Of a stretch of 64,000 bases of DNA, positions 37,712 through 49,337 are shown one piece after another; the first letter of the stretch is position 1; the number at the start of each line of letters is the position of its first letter. The position numbers and the translations under genes are program-made. A model generated the notes under the pieces. It had not been told where the DNA came from. It did not search any database and saw only the letters and a list, made by a program, of their open reading frames with translations. This stretch comes from Andrena cerasifolii. Taxonomy: Eukaryota > Arthropoda > Insecta > Hymenoptera > Andrenidae. The DNA lies in NCBI RefSeq assembly GCF_050908995.1, contig NC_135118.1, positions 15,323,501 to 15,387,500 of the forward strand, read 5' to 3'.

Positions 37712-38089
37712 TAGGGTAAACCAACCAGTTATGAATGACCACTGGGCAAAGAAATGAGAATTATAAATTTAAACATTATTATGTGTTTATAAATGGAGTG
37801 TAGTTGCAGTTTTAATATCCTGTATTTTTAGTTACGCGTATTAAGCAAATATTAATAAGTGCAATTCTTATTAAAAGTATGCGGTCATTTACTGGGCTTC
37901 TACGCGTTTTGCATTATATATATTTTTTTTTAAATTACGTTACGAATAACTAATTATTTTATAGAAATTTCACGAAAAATACATTCAAATGCAATTTCAA
38001 CAGTTGCATTGTTGTTATACTTAAATATATTCAAGTATTAATTTCAAAGGTCCATAACAATTCTGTCATTCACTGGTTGGTTTACCGTA
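37712..38089. mobile_element. TA-bounded MITE with GGTAAACCAACCAGT ends
   Basis: TA at 37712-37713 and 38088-38089 bounds GGGTAAACCAACCAGTTATG and, inverted, CGGTAAACCAACCAGTGAAT. Length is 378 bp with TA. Extremely AT-rich interior without coding capacity. Probably Tc1/mariner-like by target. Confidence 0.85.
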
Positions 38090-38402
38090 ATTGATTTGAA
38101 AATTCAGTGCAATTAATTGTTTTACTCAAAACGATTTCAAACAAATAAGAATAATAGCTTCCAATATTCAATGCGATACGGTAATATATAAATATTCTTT
38201 ACCATAAAATAAGTTTACGCGGGATAAACGTTTCGCGAAACAACGATAAATATCACGTGCTTGTTAGCGCGCTGAATGTGTCGTATGATTTAGTTATTTA
38301 TTACACATGTTTACACAGAGTGAGTCATTAGTTTCATGAATGTATTTAGGCACATGACACAAGTTTCAAGATATATTTAAAAAACCTCTTGCGACTGTTT
38401 TA
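38090..38402. other. AT-rich spacer between two MITEs
   Basis: About 310 bp of AT-rich sequence lies between the element ending at 38089 and the AAGGTGC copy at 38403. I see no ORF, RNA gene or pairable element ends in it. Confidence 0.4.
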
Positions 38403-38568
38403 TTTAAGGTGCGAATCGATGAGATTTTACACGAGGCTTTTCTATCGCGAGAGAAAAATCTCAGCGACAACAAAATGGAAATCACGAAAATAGAAGAATA
38501 ATAATAATGGAGATTAAAGTTTCATTTGAGACACGATATTTTTGTCCCATCCTGGATTTGCACCTTCA
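38403..38568 (+). mobile_element. AAGGTGC-family MITE, short copy
   Basis: AAGGTGCGAATC at 38406 and the inverted GGATTTGCACCTT ending at 38566 bound 160 bp. The interior GAGAAAAATCTCAGCGACAA and GAGATTAAAGTTTCAT match the 28713 copy, with about 110 bp of its middle missing. Same orientation as 28713. Confidence 0.85.
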
Positions 38569-39189
38569 GACTTTAGACGAAGCGTGCATAGACTGTTGAC
38601 GTTGCTGCAGGGGTCAGGGATTAAATGGAAAGATCGTGTCAAAGAGGGAGGACACTGATACAGTAGAATAGCAGCTCGTCCATAAACGCGTCCGCTCCAT
38701 TGTGCAGCGGACCTCAAATTGAATACGAGCATAGAGAAGTGTCGTGGGAGACGGAATAAAATAGAAGATGATCGATAAACACTGAAATACAGGAGAATTC
38801 AGGCCAAGTGTATAATAAATAGACTCGCCCCGCCGCACTCCATCTTCCCAAACATCTATACACTCGACGGCCCTCGGTCCTCCACCGCACCGTCTCCCGC
38901 CACCGAAATTATCCAGGGTCGACAAAAGGGTACTCCCACGTCAGTACCGGTATAAAAGCCGAAAGACACCTATACCGTAAACATTTTACGTCTCGTTTGA
39001 ACGCAACGTGTCTCCTCATTGCACGCGTGTATCCCGTGCGAACAGCCGTTTCGAATATTTCGATCCAACCCCGCTGATCGAGGAACAATTCTTTTGGCCG
39101 CGGTAAACAGGCGCCCGATCCTGGCCACCCGACGTGCATACGTGCCACTCACACAGGTTCCCAGCCATGTATACATCTGGCCCAGGGAT
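38569..39189. other. Gene-free stretch
   Basis: No gene or element end supported. It precedes the CCCTAACCC arm at 39190. Confidence 0.35.
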
Positions 39190-40776
39190 CCGAACCGCCG
39201 CGTAACCCTAACCCTTACCCGGTTAACCGAGGAAGGTTTCTGTAACCCATACTAACCGCGAGAGAACGGTTCTTAAATTCTAGAAAGAACCGAAGTAACC
39301 GGGTTAACCCGCTACGAGCGGGTTACTAGTAAAGTAAGACAGTCTAGCCTAGACTAGACAGTCATTTACGGCAAGTCAGTGATATGTGAATCTACAGGCA
39401 ATACATATTCAGATCAAATGAATACACAATGTTTAAAATGTACGAGTATATAATCCATGCAGGTTTGATTAATTTTAGAGGGTTGTTAGAAATGGAATTT
39501 ATACTTTATTTCTTGAACTTCAGGAATTACTCAACACCAATATCTTTTAGCATCAATATCTTCTACAGCCGTGTACGCGTTTCGCCTTATAGCTTCTATT
39601 TTGTAGCATTCGAATATTTTCGACACTTAAACCGTAGACAATAGGCAAAGGTCCCGTCATCTGGTCGACAGTCGGTCTCGTCCGTGCGGCAGGTACTACC
39701 GAAGCACCGAACAACCGGGTCCTAAACCCGCACAGTCTAGACGGTGTGAGATTTTGAAAAAAAATCGCTTGACAGCGCAAATCTTGACCGATTTCAATAT
39801 ATTTTTTTTTAAATACTCGTAAAGGATTCAGCAATAACGGAGCACTGCAATGAAACCCATATCTGTTGGTCTGATTTATAGAAAACACTATTTAGCGCAA
39901 CATAACATAAAAACATAAATTATACAGATTAAAGATATTAAAAAAAATTTTTTTACAAATTTAATATTAGCTGTAAAATAAAAAATTTACATTACATTTA
40001 CAAAATTTATGTTTTAAATAAACTGCATAGCTGCTTTGAATATTATATTTTTAAATTATATTTCAATTTTATTAGTTTTAATTTTATTTTTAATATATAA
40101 ATTTAAAAATAACTTTATAATAATTGTAATTCGGTATAATTAGAATCGAATATTTTATGGTAACTAATTTTACAATGTAATTTATAAATATAAGATTTAA
40201 ATCAGCTATACAGTTTATTTAGAGCATAATCTTAGTAAATTTAAAGTAAACTTTTATTTTATAGTTAATATTAAATTTACAAAAATTAATTTTTAATATC
40301 TTTAATCTGCAAAATTTATTTATTTATGCTTTTATGTTATGTTATGCTAAATAGTATTTTCTACAGATTAGATCAACAGATACTGTTTTTATTGCTGTGC
40401 TCCGTTATTGCTGAATCCTTTACGAGTATTAAAAAAAAATATTATTGAAATCGGTCAAGATTTGCGCTGTCGAGCGATTTTTTTCCAAAATCTTACACTG
40501 TGCGTCGGCAAACGCTCGCGATTTCGGCGCAGCCAAGTTAACTTTTGACCTCGCATATTTATTACTTTCACGTGCATGCATCACCCGACCAAGGAGTCTC
40601 CGACATTAAAATAAAATTCATCTGTATTTGCAAACATGGTTCCAACTATGTTTTTACCGTAATACTGTAACCGCATTAACCCGGTCAACCGGGTTACTCG
40701 GGTTACAGATGATTTCTGTTAGGCGGGTTAGTCGACGGTACGGCGTACCGAACCGGGTACGGGTTAGGGTTCGGTT
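39190..40776. repeat. Inverted CCCTAACCC arms flanking a nested element
   Basis: The left arm has CCCTAACCCTTACCCGGTT near 39205. The right arm, read inverted from 40774, has CCGAACCCTAACCCGTACCC and GGTT. Both arms carry several GGGTTA/TAACCC words and CCGGGTTAACC-type palindromes. The pair encloses 1.3 kb, including the AT-rich hairpin at 39730-40504. This looks like an older inverted-repeat element that received a second one. The TAACCC words are not a telomere array. Confidence 0.6.
39730..40504. mobile_element. AT-rich inverted-repeat element, ~775 bp
   Basis: Left GCACAGT near 39731 and GTGTGAGATTTTG at 39745 match the inverted right end GCACAGTGTAAGATTTTG, with a 9-bp insertion (CTAGACGGT) on the left. 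The arms continue for over 200 bp, through CGACAGCGCAAATCTTGACC, TCGTAAAGGATTCAGCAATA and AACATAACATAAAA. The interior is AT-only-like and non-coding. No target duplication could be fixed. Confidence 0.85.
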
Positions 40777-42689
40777 TCCTGATTTGGCCGGCACGGGCTA
40801 CAATTTTTTACAGGGTCGTAGAAGATCCGCGAAAAGCGAGGAAGGCGATTCGCTCCGGGGAAACAGAAAATTCTGTCGCGTGCTCCTCGTATTATCAGCC
40901 CTTGCGGACGGCGTTTGTCGCGGCTGGTCGCTCTCTCCCGTCGGCGTCGTCCCCGGGCCAGCCTCTCTTCCGCGTTCGCCTCTCCCCGTGCCCACATCCC
41001 GTCCCAATGCAATCAAATTACTCGCTGCTGGACGCGCCAACGGGAAAATGTCGTTAACCGTGGTGGTTATCGCCGGTGCGTGTCGCGTGTCGCGCTTTAA
41101 ATCGAGTTTGCTGCCTTCTGTGCAGTCAGCCAGCCCCGGCGATCGGCCCCGGCTACCAGGCCAAACTCGATTTTTGTTTTTGTCCGTAGGAAATTCTCTG
41201 GTGGCCGCCCGCGGCCGTCCCTCCACGCGCCAACCCCTCGGAGCCCCGATCATTCTGCCATTCCGTTTCGCGTCGCCTGCCCGGAGAATCGTTTCCGCGT
41301 CCATTCATGCCGGTGACGGCCGTCGAAACGCGGCACGGCCCGGGCGAAACCGCTCCGCGCGATCGTCCCAACAGCTCCGCTTATCTTGCTTACACGCGGA
41401 AACGTCGCTGGGCTTCGATCGTGAGAACAAACGCTGCCAACCCTGCCGGCTTGGCTCCCCCCGGGGAGCCGTAAATCTTAATTCTCTGGCCGGCGATTGT
41501 TCTGGTTAGCGTGCGGCCGGACCGCGAAACTGGTTCATCGATGTCGCCACTGGGAATTTTCATTCGAGTGGGATCTGCATAATCAGTTTGCGATATTTTT
41601 TTTTTTTTTTGGAATCGTGGGTAAAATGGATGATTTGTTGGACCAGGGGCACCTCTCTTTCCGGGGGAATTGAAAAACAGCAATCGAGGGACCGCACTGT
41701 CAGTCCGGCGATCTCGCGTCATCGCAGAGAATTCACGCGAAAAACAGTGAACCGTTGATTGTCGATCATCGCGCGACGCGGTTCGCTGATAAGGTTTGCG
41801 CCTCCCCCCGCTCGCTCGGGGAACCTAATTTCAATTTCTGCCCAAGCATTCGCGGGACCGCTCGTTTGTTCTTTGATCGGCACGATCTGCTCGATTTTTT
41901 TTTTTTTTTTTGTTAAATTGCATCGTTTCCAGGGTGTCTAGGGATCAGCGTCGATCGCCGGACGTTTGACGCGAAACAAATCGTTGCGCATGGATCGGCG
42001 ATCGTATCGCGAGAAGATACAGGCATCGTTGCGTGCCGCGAAACGCGAATGCTGTTCGTGAAATCCGCGAATATATCGTTTGTCCGACAGTCGGGCGTGC
42101 TGGTTTATTTGCGTTAAAGAATTATCGTGTCGGAGGACGTGTAACTGCACAGAAGAATTCGGGAATGCGCGATATTACGCCCGGGCCGAGGTATTTATGA
42201 CTTTATTGGCAGTATTTGCCACGGGGCTTTGGCTTTGCTCGATAATGATTTCTGTTATCGGCGCGGCGATTATTTCGATAAACCTTCGCGTGTTGTATTT
42301 ATTGAATGGATCCTCCTCGCTCGCAAGGTCCGCAGTGCAGGATGACTTTTCGGCGAAATTCCGAAATTCCTGCGCGTAAACGGTTTAGATTGAATTGTAA
42401 TGAGTTCTGTAAGCGCGGCAATAGTCGCGTCAAAGTAGTCTGATTTATTTTTAATCACATGGTCCGTGTAATTTCAATGGCGTGCGCGCATCACATTTGC
42501 GTTAACAGGATTGAATTCTCCGTCTGGTAGCACATTTTATTAGGATTTCCATAATCAGAGTCCGGGGATAAATTCTGCATCCGTCAAATAACCGCGCCTT
42601 TAATCTTAGAGAATTTCATCCGCATCTATTTTCTTATTCTCTAATCAAGAAACGCTTTAAGGGGTCTTTCCACTGTAACGCTCTAAAAA
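40777..42689. other. Gene-free CpG-rich stretch
   Basis: It contains most of the largest opening in the window (40628-41509 plus, 293 codons). That reading is Arg/Pro/Ser-rich, faces a 168-codon opening on the minus strand and starts in repeat-like DNA, so I do not call it. T homopolymers lie at about 41589-41611 and 41896-41911. Confidence 0.5.
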
Positions 42690-43605
42690 AAAGTACCATT
42701 GTTTGGAACTTTTTTTTTTGTCACGAAAAGAATGTGTTTACTAAATTAATTCGTTTTTCTATTTATTAATACGTGTTTTGAGAATATGATATTTTTTTTT
42801 CATCTGTTTTTAACCGGTTGACTGGCAATGTATCATATATGATCGAAACAAAATCTGGGAAATTCTGCTTATGTATCATATATGATCAAATGGAATAACT
42901 AGTTTGATTTTCAAACGATTTGAATGAAACTTGGTATGTAATGGTTTCTGGGGTCGCTGAATCTGAATTTGGCATTGGAATGGTAAAATTCAATATGGCA
43001 GACTCAAAATGGCCGCCTCTAAATTGCGTGCCAAAAGGAGAGAAAAATTACCCCCGGAATCGATTCAGCGACTCTAAAAACCCCTGTAAACTAAATTCTG
43101 CGTGATTCACTTAATTTCTCGATGTGCCAGTTTGGGCACAAATAGTATAAAACGCCGTGCCAGTTAACCGGTTAATGCTTGCTTTCGCCAAAATAGGTGG
43201 GTGCAATATGCGCTGTAAAAAACAGCTAGATTTGATTGTATTGCTAAAGAATTAACAAAGTGGCGGGCGGCTAAAGTTGACCTGTCGAAAGTAGCTAAAT
43301 CTTTTAATAAAAGATGAGAAAACAAAACAAAAATATGTGATTCTGGTTCGAGCCATAGCGACAGTCATACTGATTAAAACTCTCCCTGCTTCGCTCGCCC
43401 TAGATATATGGATCCACCCCATTCCCGTATTTTTTTACAGCGCATTCTACAGCCATCCATTTTGGCGAAAGCAGGTATTAAAGAATATGATGTTCTTATT
43501 TATATTCTCGAAACACGTTTCCATAGAAAAAGCTTTAAGTTAGTAAAGACATTCTTTTTGTAACAAAAGCAAAAACAGCACAGTTTTCAGTACCAAACAG
43601 CTTCC
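42690..43605. repeat. Old inverted repeat split by a TTAA element
   Basis: Left arm (AAAAGAATGTGTTTACTAA, TTTTTCTATTTATTAATACG, TGCTTGCTTTCGCCAAAATA) and inverted right arm (AAAAAGAATGTCTTTACTAA, TTTTTCTATGGAAACGTG, CCTGCTTTCGCCAAAATGG) face each other across about 250 bp. The left arm is interrupted by the element at 42810-43175. A TTAAGGGGTCTTTCC at 42657 may be the original left terminus, but its partner is missing. Confidence 0.8.
42810..43175. mobile_element. TTAA-bounded element nested in the inverted repeat, 366 bp
   Basis: TTAA at 42810-42813 and 43172-43175 bounds CCGGTTGACTGGCA and, inverted, CCGGTTAACTGGCA. The interior has two TGTATCATATATGATC motifs (42830 and 42871) and no convincing ORF. 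The right arm of the host repeat keeps the single TTAA followed by TACCTGCTTTCGCC, the counterpart of TTAATGCTTGCTTTCGCC here, so the insertion and the TTAA duplication are directly visible. This behaviour is piggyBac-type. Confidence 0.93.
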
Positions 43606-44418
43606 ATTGGATTCACTTACTCGTGCCAGAGTTCGGAAATAACAGAAAGCTTCTAAGCACACAGCTTCATTTCCGTGTGCCACACGATGGTGTAATTACG
43701 GGGACAAAATATAAATGCCGGGAGGGGAGTTAGCTTGATACGTGCACGGTGTGCTTGCCCGAGATGCGCAATATTAGCGGCACGTTCGTGTGTACCCGTG
43801 GCGTAGCCCCGAGTGCCCGACCTTGGGGTTCAATCTCGCGGGAATTCGGGAAGCTCTGCAGCAGTAAGGATCCCTCTCACCCCTTGGCACGGCCGTTTCT
43901 CAGCGCGGAGAGGGGCTGACTTTATGCTTCTAAGCCGTCGTTATTGCTGCGGCGCGACGGTTTGCACGCCGCGGTATGCGTTTCATGAAAGATGGATCGC
44001 GTGCCACCGCCCCCTTATAGAGACTTCTCCTACAGGGGTCATGCGTTGGCCATGAAAAAGGCTTTAGACATAAGAAGCGACTTTAACGTAATACTTTGGC
44101 CGGGGCTACGAGCCACAGAGGACTTTCCGCTGGCCAATAACTCCCTTTTTTCGGGATCCTCCCTAAATTGCGGACGTCCATGGTTACGGTGCTTTCGTTA
44201 TGACGTACCAAAGATAGTGGCACGTTACTGTCCCGTTGAAAGAGGGGAACGCAGAAATATTTTTAAAATATTTGTACGCATGTTAGAACGGGTTCTATAT
44301 GATAGAACTTGTGTAGCGTCTATTAGTAACTAGTGTTAATAGTTACTAGAGTTTCCTAGAGTTTTTGAGAAGCGTTATTCTTTTTATAAAATAACACTTG
44401 GTTGGCGAGGAAAAATTG
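43606..44418. other. Gene-free stretch
   Basis: GC-rich DNA, then AT-rich from 44.25 kb. The ORFs (43813-44055 and 43992-44333, plus) are unconvincing. Confidence 0.35.
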
Positions 44419-44515
44419 AAAGTTTTTTCCCTTAATAGCCAAGGAAGATTTTCACGAATTTTCAATCAGTATGAAAATTGGTGAAAATCTTCCTTGGATA
44501 TTAAGGAGAAACTTT
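44419..44515. repeat. Imperfect hairpin, about 97 bp
   Basis: CCAAGGAAGATTTTCAC at 44439 pairs with GTGAAAATCTTCCTTGG ending at 44497 as a perfect 17-bp stem, and AAAGTTTTTTCCCTTAATA pairs loosely with TATTAAGGAGAAACTTT outside it. It may be a small MITE or a structured transcript. Nothing nearby decides between these. Confidence 0.75.
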
Positions 44516-45526
44516 GTCGCTGCAAGTAATATGCACCTCAAATTTGCCTCGATATTTTTAACGGCGAACGTTGAAAAACATGGGTTATGTCCAGTATTAC
44601 TTTTTAATTAAATATTATTACATTTGTTAACATAAGGGTTTTGTGCATACATTTTACGGCTTCGCTAGAGTTTTCTGAAGTTATGTTTTAAGTTTCATAA
44701 CGATCCGTTAATATTCACTCAAGTTCTCGCAATTTATGTTTAAAGAAATAATGCTTTTGGACGATGACAAATTTGTTGTTTACAATTTTTAGCTCGAATG
44801 GTAATGTATTGGATAATCGCTCCGTAAATAGACAACATGTGTGTCGTGCCGAGCTTTACAGCACTATATTTTTTAAAATTCAGTTCAACAACATTTAATT
44901 TTCCAACCTTAGCGTTCGGACAATAATTTTTCCCATTCTCGAGCGCTAGTCCTCTTATTGCATCCGACCCTTCAATTAATTAAAATGGAAATGTATTTTA
45001 TCAGTTTGTACACGGCTGCGTATCAGTTCTTTATTTAATAATTAACGTTAATTTGACGAAGGGTAATTTAGTTGGTTGTAACTAAATAAATATTAAAAAT
45101 TGGCGCTATAACAGCCAAACCGGTGAACATCACGTGCACCCACTTTGCAAACTTTCCCAGACGTCTGGTAAACGCACCAGCCTCAATCCTCGAATACGTT
45201 TGATCAAAATTCACTTTCTCGTTTCCCGCACGATAGACACTTGAGAGCGAGCGGGGCTTTGAAAAATTCCCGGGGAAAAGTGGCTAAAGCCGTCCGTTTA
45301 AAGTCCCTAATCCCCTATCTCATTTCACTTGCTCCGATTGCCGGCCGGGTTGCACGCGATCCCTTCCTCCGTTTTCGCGTTAAATTTAATCGCATTAAGG
45401 CTAATCGGTGTCCATAGCATCGATTAACGGCGGTGCACAGGGGCAACCGAGGGCCCTGGAAAGTTGTAGCTTCCGCGCGCAGGTGTGTATCGTGTTGCAC
45501 ACGGAGGGGCCGAAATTTTCAACTGT

Positions 45527-45557
<31 letters not shown>

Positions 45558-48500
45558 ACGAGGCTTAGCCGCACGCGGCGCTTTATCAACGTTGTAACGA
45601 GCTGTCGGCGTTATTGCCGAGGTGTCTCCGTTACCGCGGAAGCTGACGTGGCGTTTCTAATAAAACGATCGCGCCGGTGCAACGCTGCCAAGGTAGCCTG
45701 CATTGTGTCAGGATCCAAGGCGCCGTGGGAGGAGGATGTTGGTGAAGGGTTCGTGTTAACGACCAGGCTGGGCTCCCTATAATCCTGCGGTGGATCAATC
45801 TAGCCGGCCAGTGGATCCAGAGAACGCCCCCTCGAAACTGTGTTCCGGCTTCGGGCGCCTCGTTCCAGGGATGATCGAATTTTGATCGCGGTGTCGTTTG
45901 TTTTCGCTTGTAACTACCGGCTCTCTGCTGGATTCGGGCAGTATCGGGGTGGAAAGTATTTGTAACAGTAGGTGTTTCCTTGATGCTTTCGACTTTCAAG
46001 CGTTCTTTGGGGTAGCAGGTCGATTGAGTACCGAGGCGGTTCTTATACAGTGGGGAAAATACAGAAAACAAGTGAGGACCTTGCAGCGAGAGGAGTGCTC
46101 TGTATTTACAAACTTTGAGTAAATTAAACAAACTATTTATAAAATTATCGCTCTGACTTGAAAAATATATTTTCACAAAATAAGTAGTAGTTATTCAGTT
46201 GATAAGTTTTTATTTCTATATCTGGGGGAAAAATATTCTGTAATAAAATTATTAATATTATATTATTCTATTTTTATTTATTTGCAATAAGTCGCTCAGT
46301 TGTTATCGGATTTGCACGAAACGTGCACCAAACGATGTAGAATTTATTTTATATATATTACATATCATAACTCAAAAACTGTCAGAAACGCAGCTACACT
46401 AGTTGCAGCCCTCTTACTGCAAGGTCCTGAATTAGCATTCTTGTTTACGAAGATTCCTCATTGCGAAGTCTGGTGTATATCCATTAACAGAAATAGTTAC
46501 GTTTCCCTCGACTCCTTATGCACGTTTGAACACAGTTTCCTTTGTTCCTTGAGGTTTCCTACAGCGCTAATTTGCCTGTGTACACTCACGATCCTTTGCT
46601 CGTCGCATGCGAAGGTCGTATATCCTCCCTTTCATATTCCACGAAGCAGTCCCACTTTGTCAGGAGCGATGAGCCTCGCGCTAGCCATGAATACATTGAA
46701 GAGCACAGGCGAGCAATTCACGAGTACATAATTAGCACAGTGGCCGCTGTAATGTCGTTCGCGGTTGTTTGTTAACGGTGATCGCGAACCGGCACTAATG
46801 GGCTGGCAATAAACCCCACTATCAATCAAATCAATAAATCTTGCGCGAATGTCGTTTACAGTGACCATCTCGATTTAGTGGAATACCGATCTATAGTGTT
46901 AGCTCCTCTCCTAATCCCGTTTACACGGTATATTAAAACAGTCCCCGTGCGAGTTTTAATATTAAACAGCATCGGAATTACTGCCTCTGGCGCGAGCACA
47001 GTGCCGTCCGCTGTTTGTCCCGATCGGAGGGGGCGTAATGAATAATCAAAGCCCCCGTCGGAGGCAGAAGGCAGGCGAATTAATGCAACCAATATAACCC
47101 TGCTTTCCCGGTAACGTCCGAAAGTTGGGAAATTCATTTTGCGGCGCCGTCTCACCCTCCCCCACGGCCGGCCTTCAATTACAATCGAGCCGATGGAGGC
47201 CGCAGGCCCGCGCGCAGATGCTGGTACGGATCATGAATTGTAAATGCGCGGACGGGTCGCTTGCATCCCCAGCGCGCCGTTCAATCTTCCCGCGTCCGAT
47301 TTTATACTTCGGACCGAAGGATTTCCCGTAATAACATTCACTTCCTTCGCAGACAGAGTTTTCACCAGCACCACCGTCGGGCGGGCGCGGGCTCCCTTTT
47401 GGGGAATCCTGTCCCGTCGTCGCTTCGCATTCGGCGTGGTTGCGTGGCGCTAAGGGGAATGCGTCGACTCCAGACAGACTCGTCTGGCCCGCACGCTCCG
47501 TCGTGCATCGATCGAGGAACAACGGGTCGCGGTTGCTCAGGGGCAAGGAACGTGGCCGACATTAGGGTCGTGTCGCGGCACGATGTCGTCTAATTTCGCG
47601 CCACGCGTCTCGCACGGTTGCTCATTAACGACACGCGTGTGTCACGACGCCGCGCGCCTGTGTTTACGCGACGTGTCGCTAAAGTACCGTCTCGTGTTTT
47701 CGCGGAACGTCAGGAGAGACACTGTTGGGGAAATGGAAATAGGGACATGGGGGTACACGGATGGTTCGAACGTGAGACGCAGGTTTTCTTGTTGTGGTAA
47801 TTGAGGCTTGGCTCCTGAGGTAGTTCACACACGCCTTTGGCCTATGCTTTGAAATCGGAAAAGTATATTTTGGAAGCTGGATATTTCGGTCGATCTATGC
47901 GAGTACGCGTGATCTGCGAGTTGAAGCTTTTTGAGTTGAAATAAATCGCTGTACGAGGCAAGGGTTCGTAAGAGGTTCCTTTTTAGGTATCCTCGAAAAA
48001 GGGGGGTGGACAAATTGCTATATGACGCGAGGGGGCAATGAAATTTTCATTACCAGAACGACAGAAGCGTATCTACGATGTTTGACGTGCCAGCTATGGC
48101 TGGGAATTCTCTCGCAGTCCCAGAAATGCATCAGCACACGTCAGATTACTCGGAAGGGAGTCGTCAGATGCGCGGCGGAATTGCGACGATGAGCAGACGC
48201 GACCGTGATCGGCTGCAAGAAGCCCCGAAGGATTTTGGCAAGAGGCAGGGAATTTTGGGGACACCATTGTCGACCCGGACCATTGTTCGCCTCATTGTTT
48301 CTCGTCACGAGCCGCCGTTCCCGGATTGTGTCCATGCAAGAGTAACCGAAGGTTTTCGCGAGACGTGGGAATCGCGAGAGAAACAAGCAGAGGCGCGATG
48401 GAGGTGAGGCAAGAGAGATGGAGTGACGGGGCTTTGGCGTTTTCGATGATAGATGGTTCGCGGTGATATATTAAGCATCCCCCTTGAGAAGCCGTAGAGT

Positions 48501-48804
48501 CGGCCAGACGAAATAATGCCCGACGTACTCGCATAAATTTGGAGACAAAGGGCACACTCATCGGGGATTCCACGAGCTTGCACTTGTTCCCAAAATCAAG
48601 TTGGTGTGCTGGCTCCAAGATATCTTTCTTCAACACCTGCACGAAAGTGGGTGTTTTTTCTTTTACGCCTACTGAGCGGGAGCAAAATGACCAGCTTCAG
48701 ACGTATTCGCGTTCCGTACTTTTCCCAAGGGAGAAAGACTTCACGCGCATGCGTATTCGCAATTTGTTACTTTGCTCCCAAGGAACCTTGAGTTTGCGAG
48801 CTGA
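44516..48804. other. Gene-free stretch, with one (TCG)n run
   Basis: AT-rich at 44.5-45.1 and 46.1-46.6 kb, otherwise GC-rich. A (TCG)9-type microsatellite lies at 45527-45554. Openings such as 45631-46176 minus and 45408-45782 plus are low-complexity or overlapping and lack domains. No RNA gene found. Confidence 0.4.
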
Positions 48805-49337
48805 CAAGGGGACCTTCAGGTTTGGCAATTTCAGAAAATTCTGAGACTTAGTGTACTTGAAGGTCTTCACTCGAACATTAATTTCTCAAAGCAGTAAGGC
48901 GCGCTTTTTAGCCAAATTCGAGATAATCGACTTTGAAAAATTCTGAGGTCCCTTATGTACAGGGTGTTCCTCTACCTACGGTCAATACTCTAGGGGGTGA
49001 GTATACAGACAAAAATAAGTGCCTCTCGTGCGCCTACAATGCACGCGTATTTAGGTGAAATTCAAAGTCAATTTTCTCGAAAACGAAGCCATTACCGCAA
49101 TTTCATCACTGCTGATTTTCGACTTATTTTTGCCTGTATACTCACCCCCTAGAGTATTGACCGTTGGTAGAGGAGCACCCTGTATATAAGGGACCTCAGA
49201 ATTTTTCAAAGTTGATTATCTCGAATTTGGCTAAAAAGCGCGCCTTACTGCTTTGAGAAATTAATGTTCGAGTGAAGACCTTCAAGTACACTAAGTCTCA
49301 GAATTTTCTGAAATCGCCAAACCTGAAGGTCCCCTTG
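48805..49337. mobile_element. CAAGGG-ended palindrome with 3-bp TGA duplication, interrupted at its centre
   Basis: Ends CAAGGGGACCTTCAGG and its complement are flanked by TGA at 48802-48804 and 49338-49340. Left arm 48805-48957 and right arm 49185-49337 are both 153 bp and complementary apart from scattered mismatches. They include AAGGCGCGCTTTTTAGCC and AAATTCTGAGGTCCCTTA. Removing the CAGGGTG element between them leaves a palindrome with TA at the dyad. The 3-bp duplication would fit PIF/Harbinger-like elements, but the target here is not their usual TTA/TAA. Confidence 0.8.
48960..49182. mobile_element. TA-bounded CAGGGTG MITE at the centre of the palindrome
   Basis: CAGGGTGTTCCTCTACC at 48960 and, inverted, CAGGGTGCTCCTCTACC at 49182 are flanked by TA at 48958-48959 and 49183-49184. 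Inner arms carry GTCAATACTCTAGGGGGTGA and TATACAGACAAAAATAAG. Length is 223 bp, non-coding. The same seven-base terminus CAGGGTG opens the larger element at 52295. Confidence 0.88.

Noticed and set aside
39200..39225. Telomere-like CCCTAACCC words
   Set aside because: They belong to inverted arms with other TAACCC variants, and there is no tandem array.
40628..41509. Longest opening in the window (293 codons, plus strand)
   Set aside because: It begins in repeat-like GGGTTA DNA, is rich in Arg, Pro and Ser as chance CpG-rich frames are, faces a 168-codon minus-strand opening, and shows no domain, signal or splice context that I recognise.
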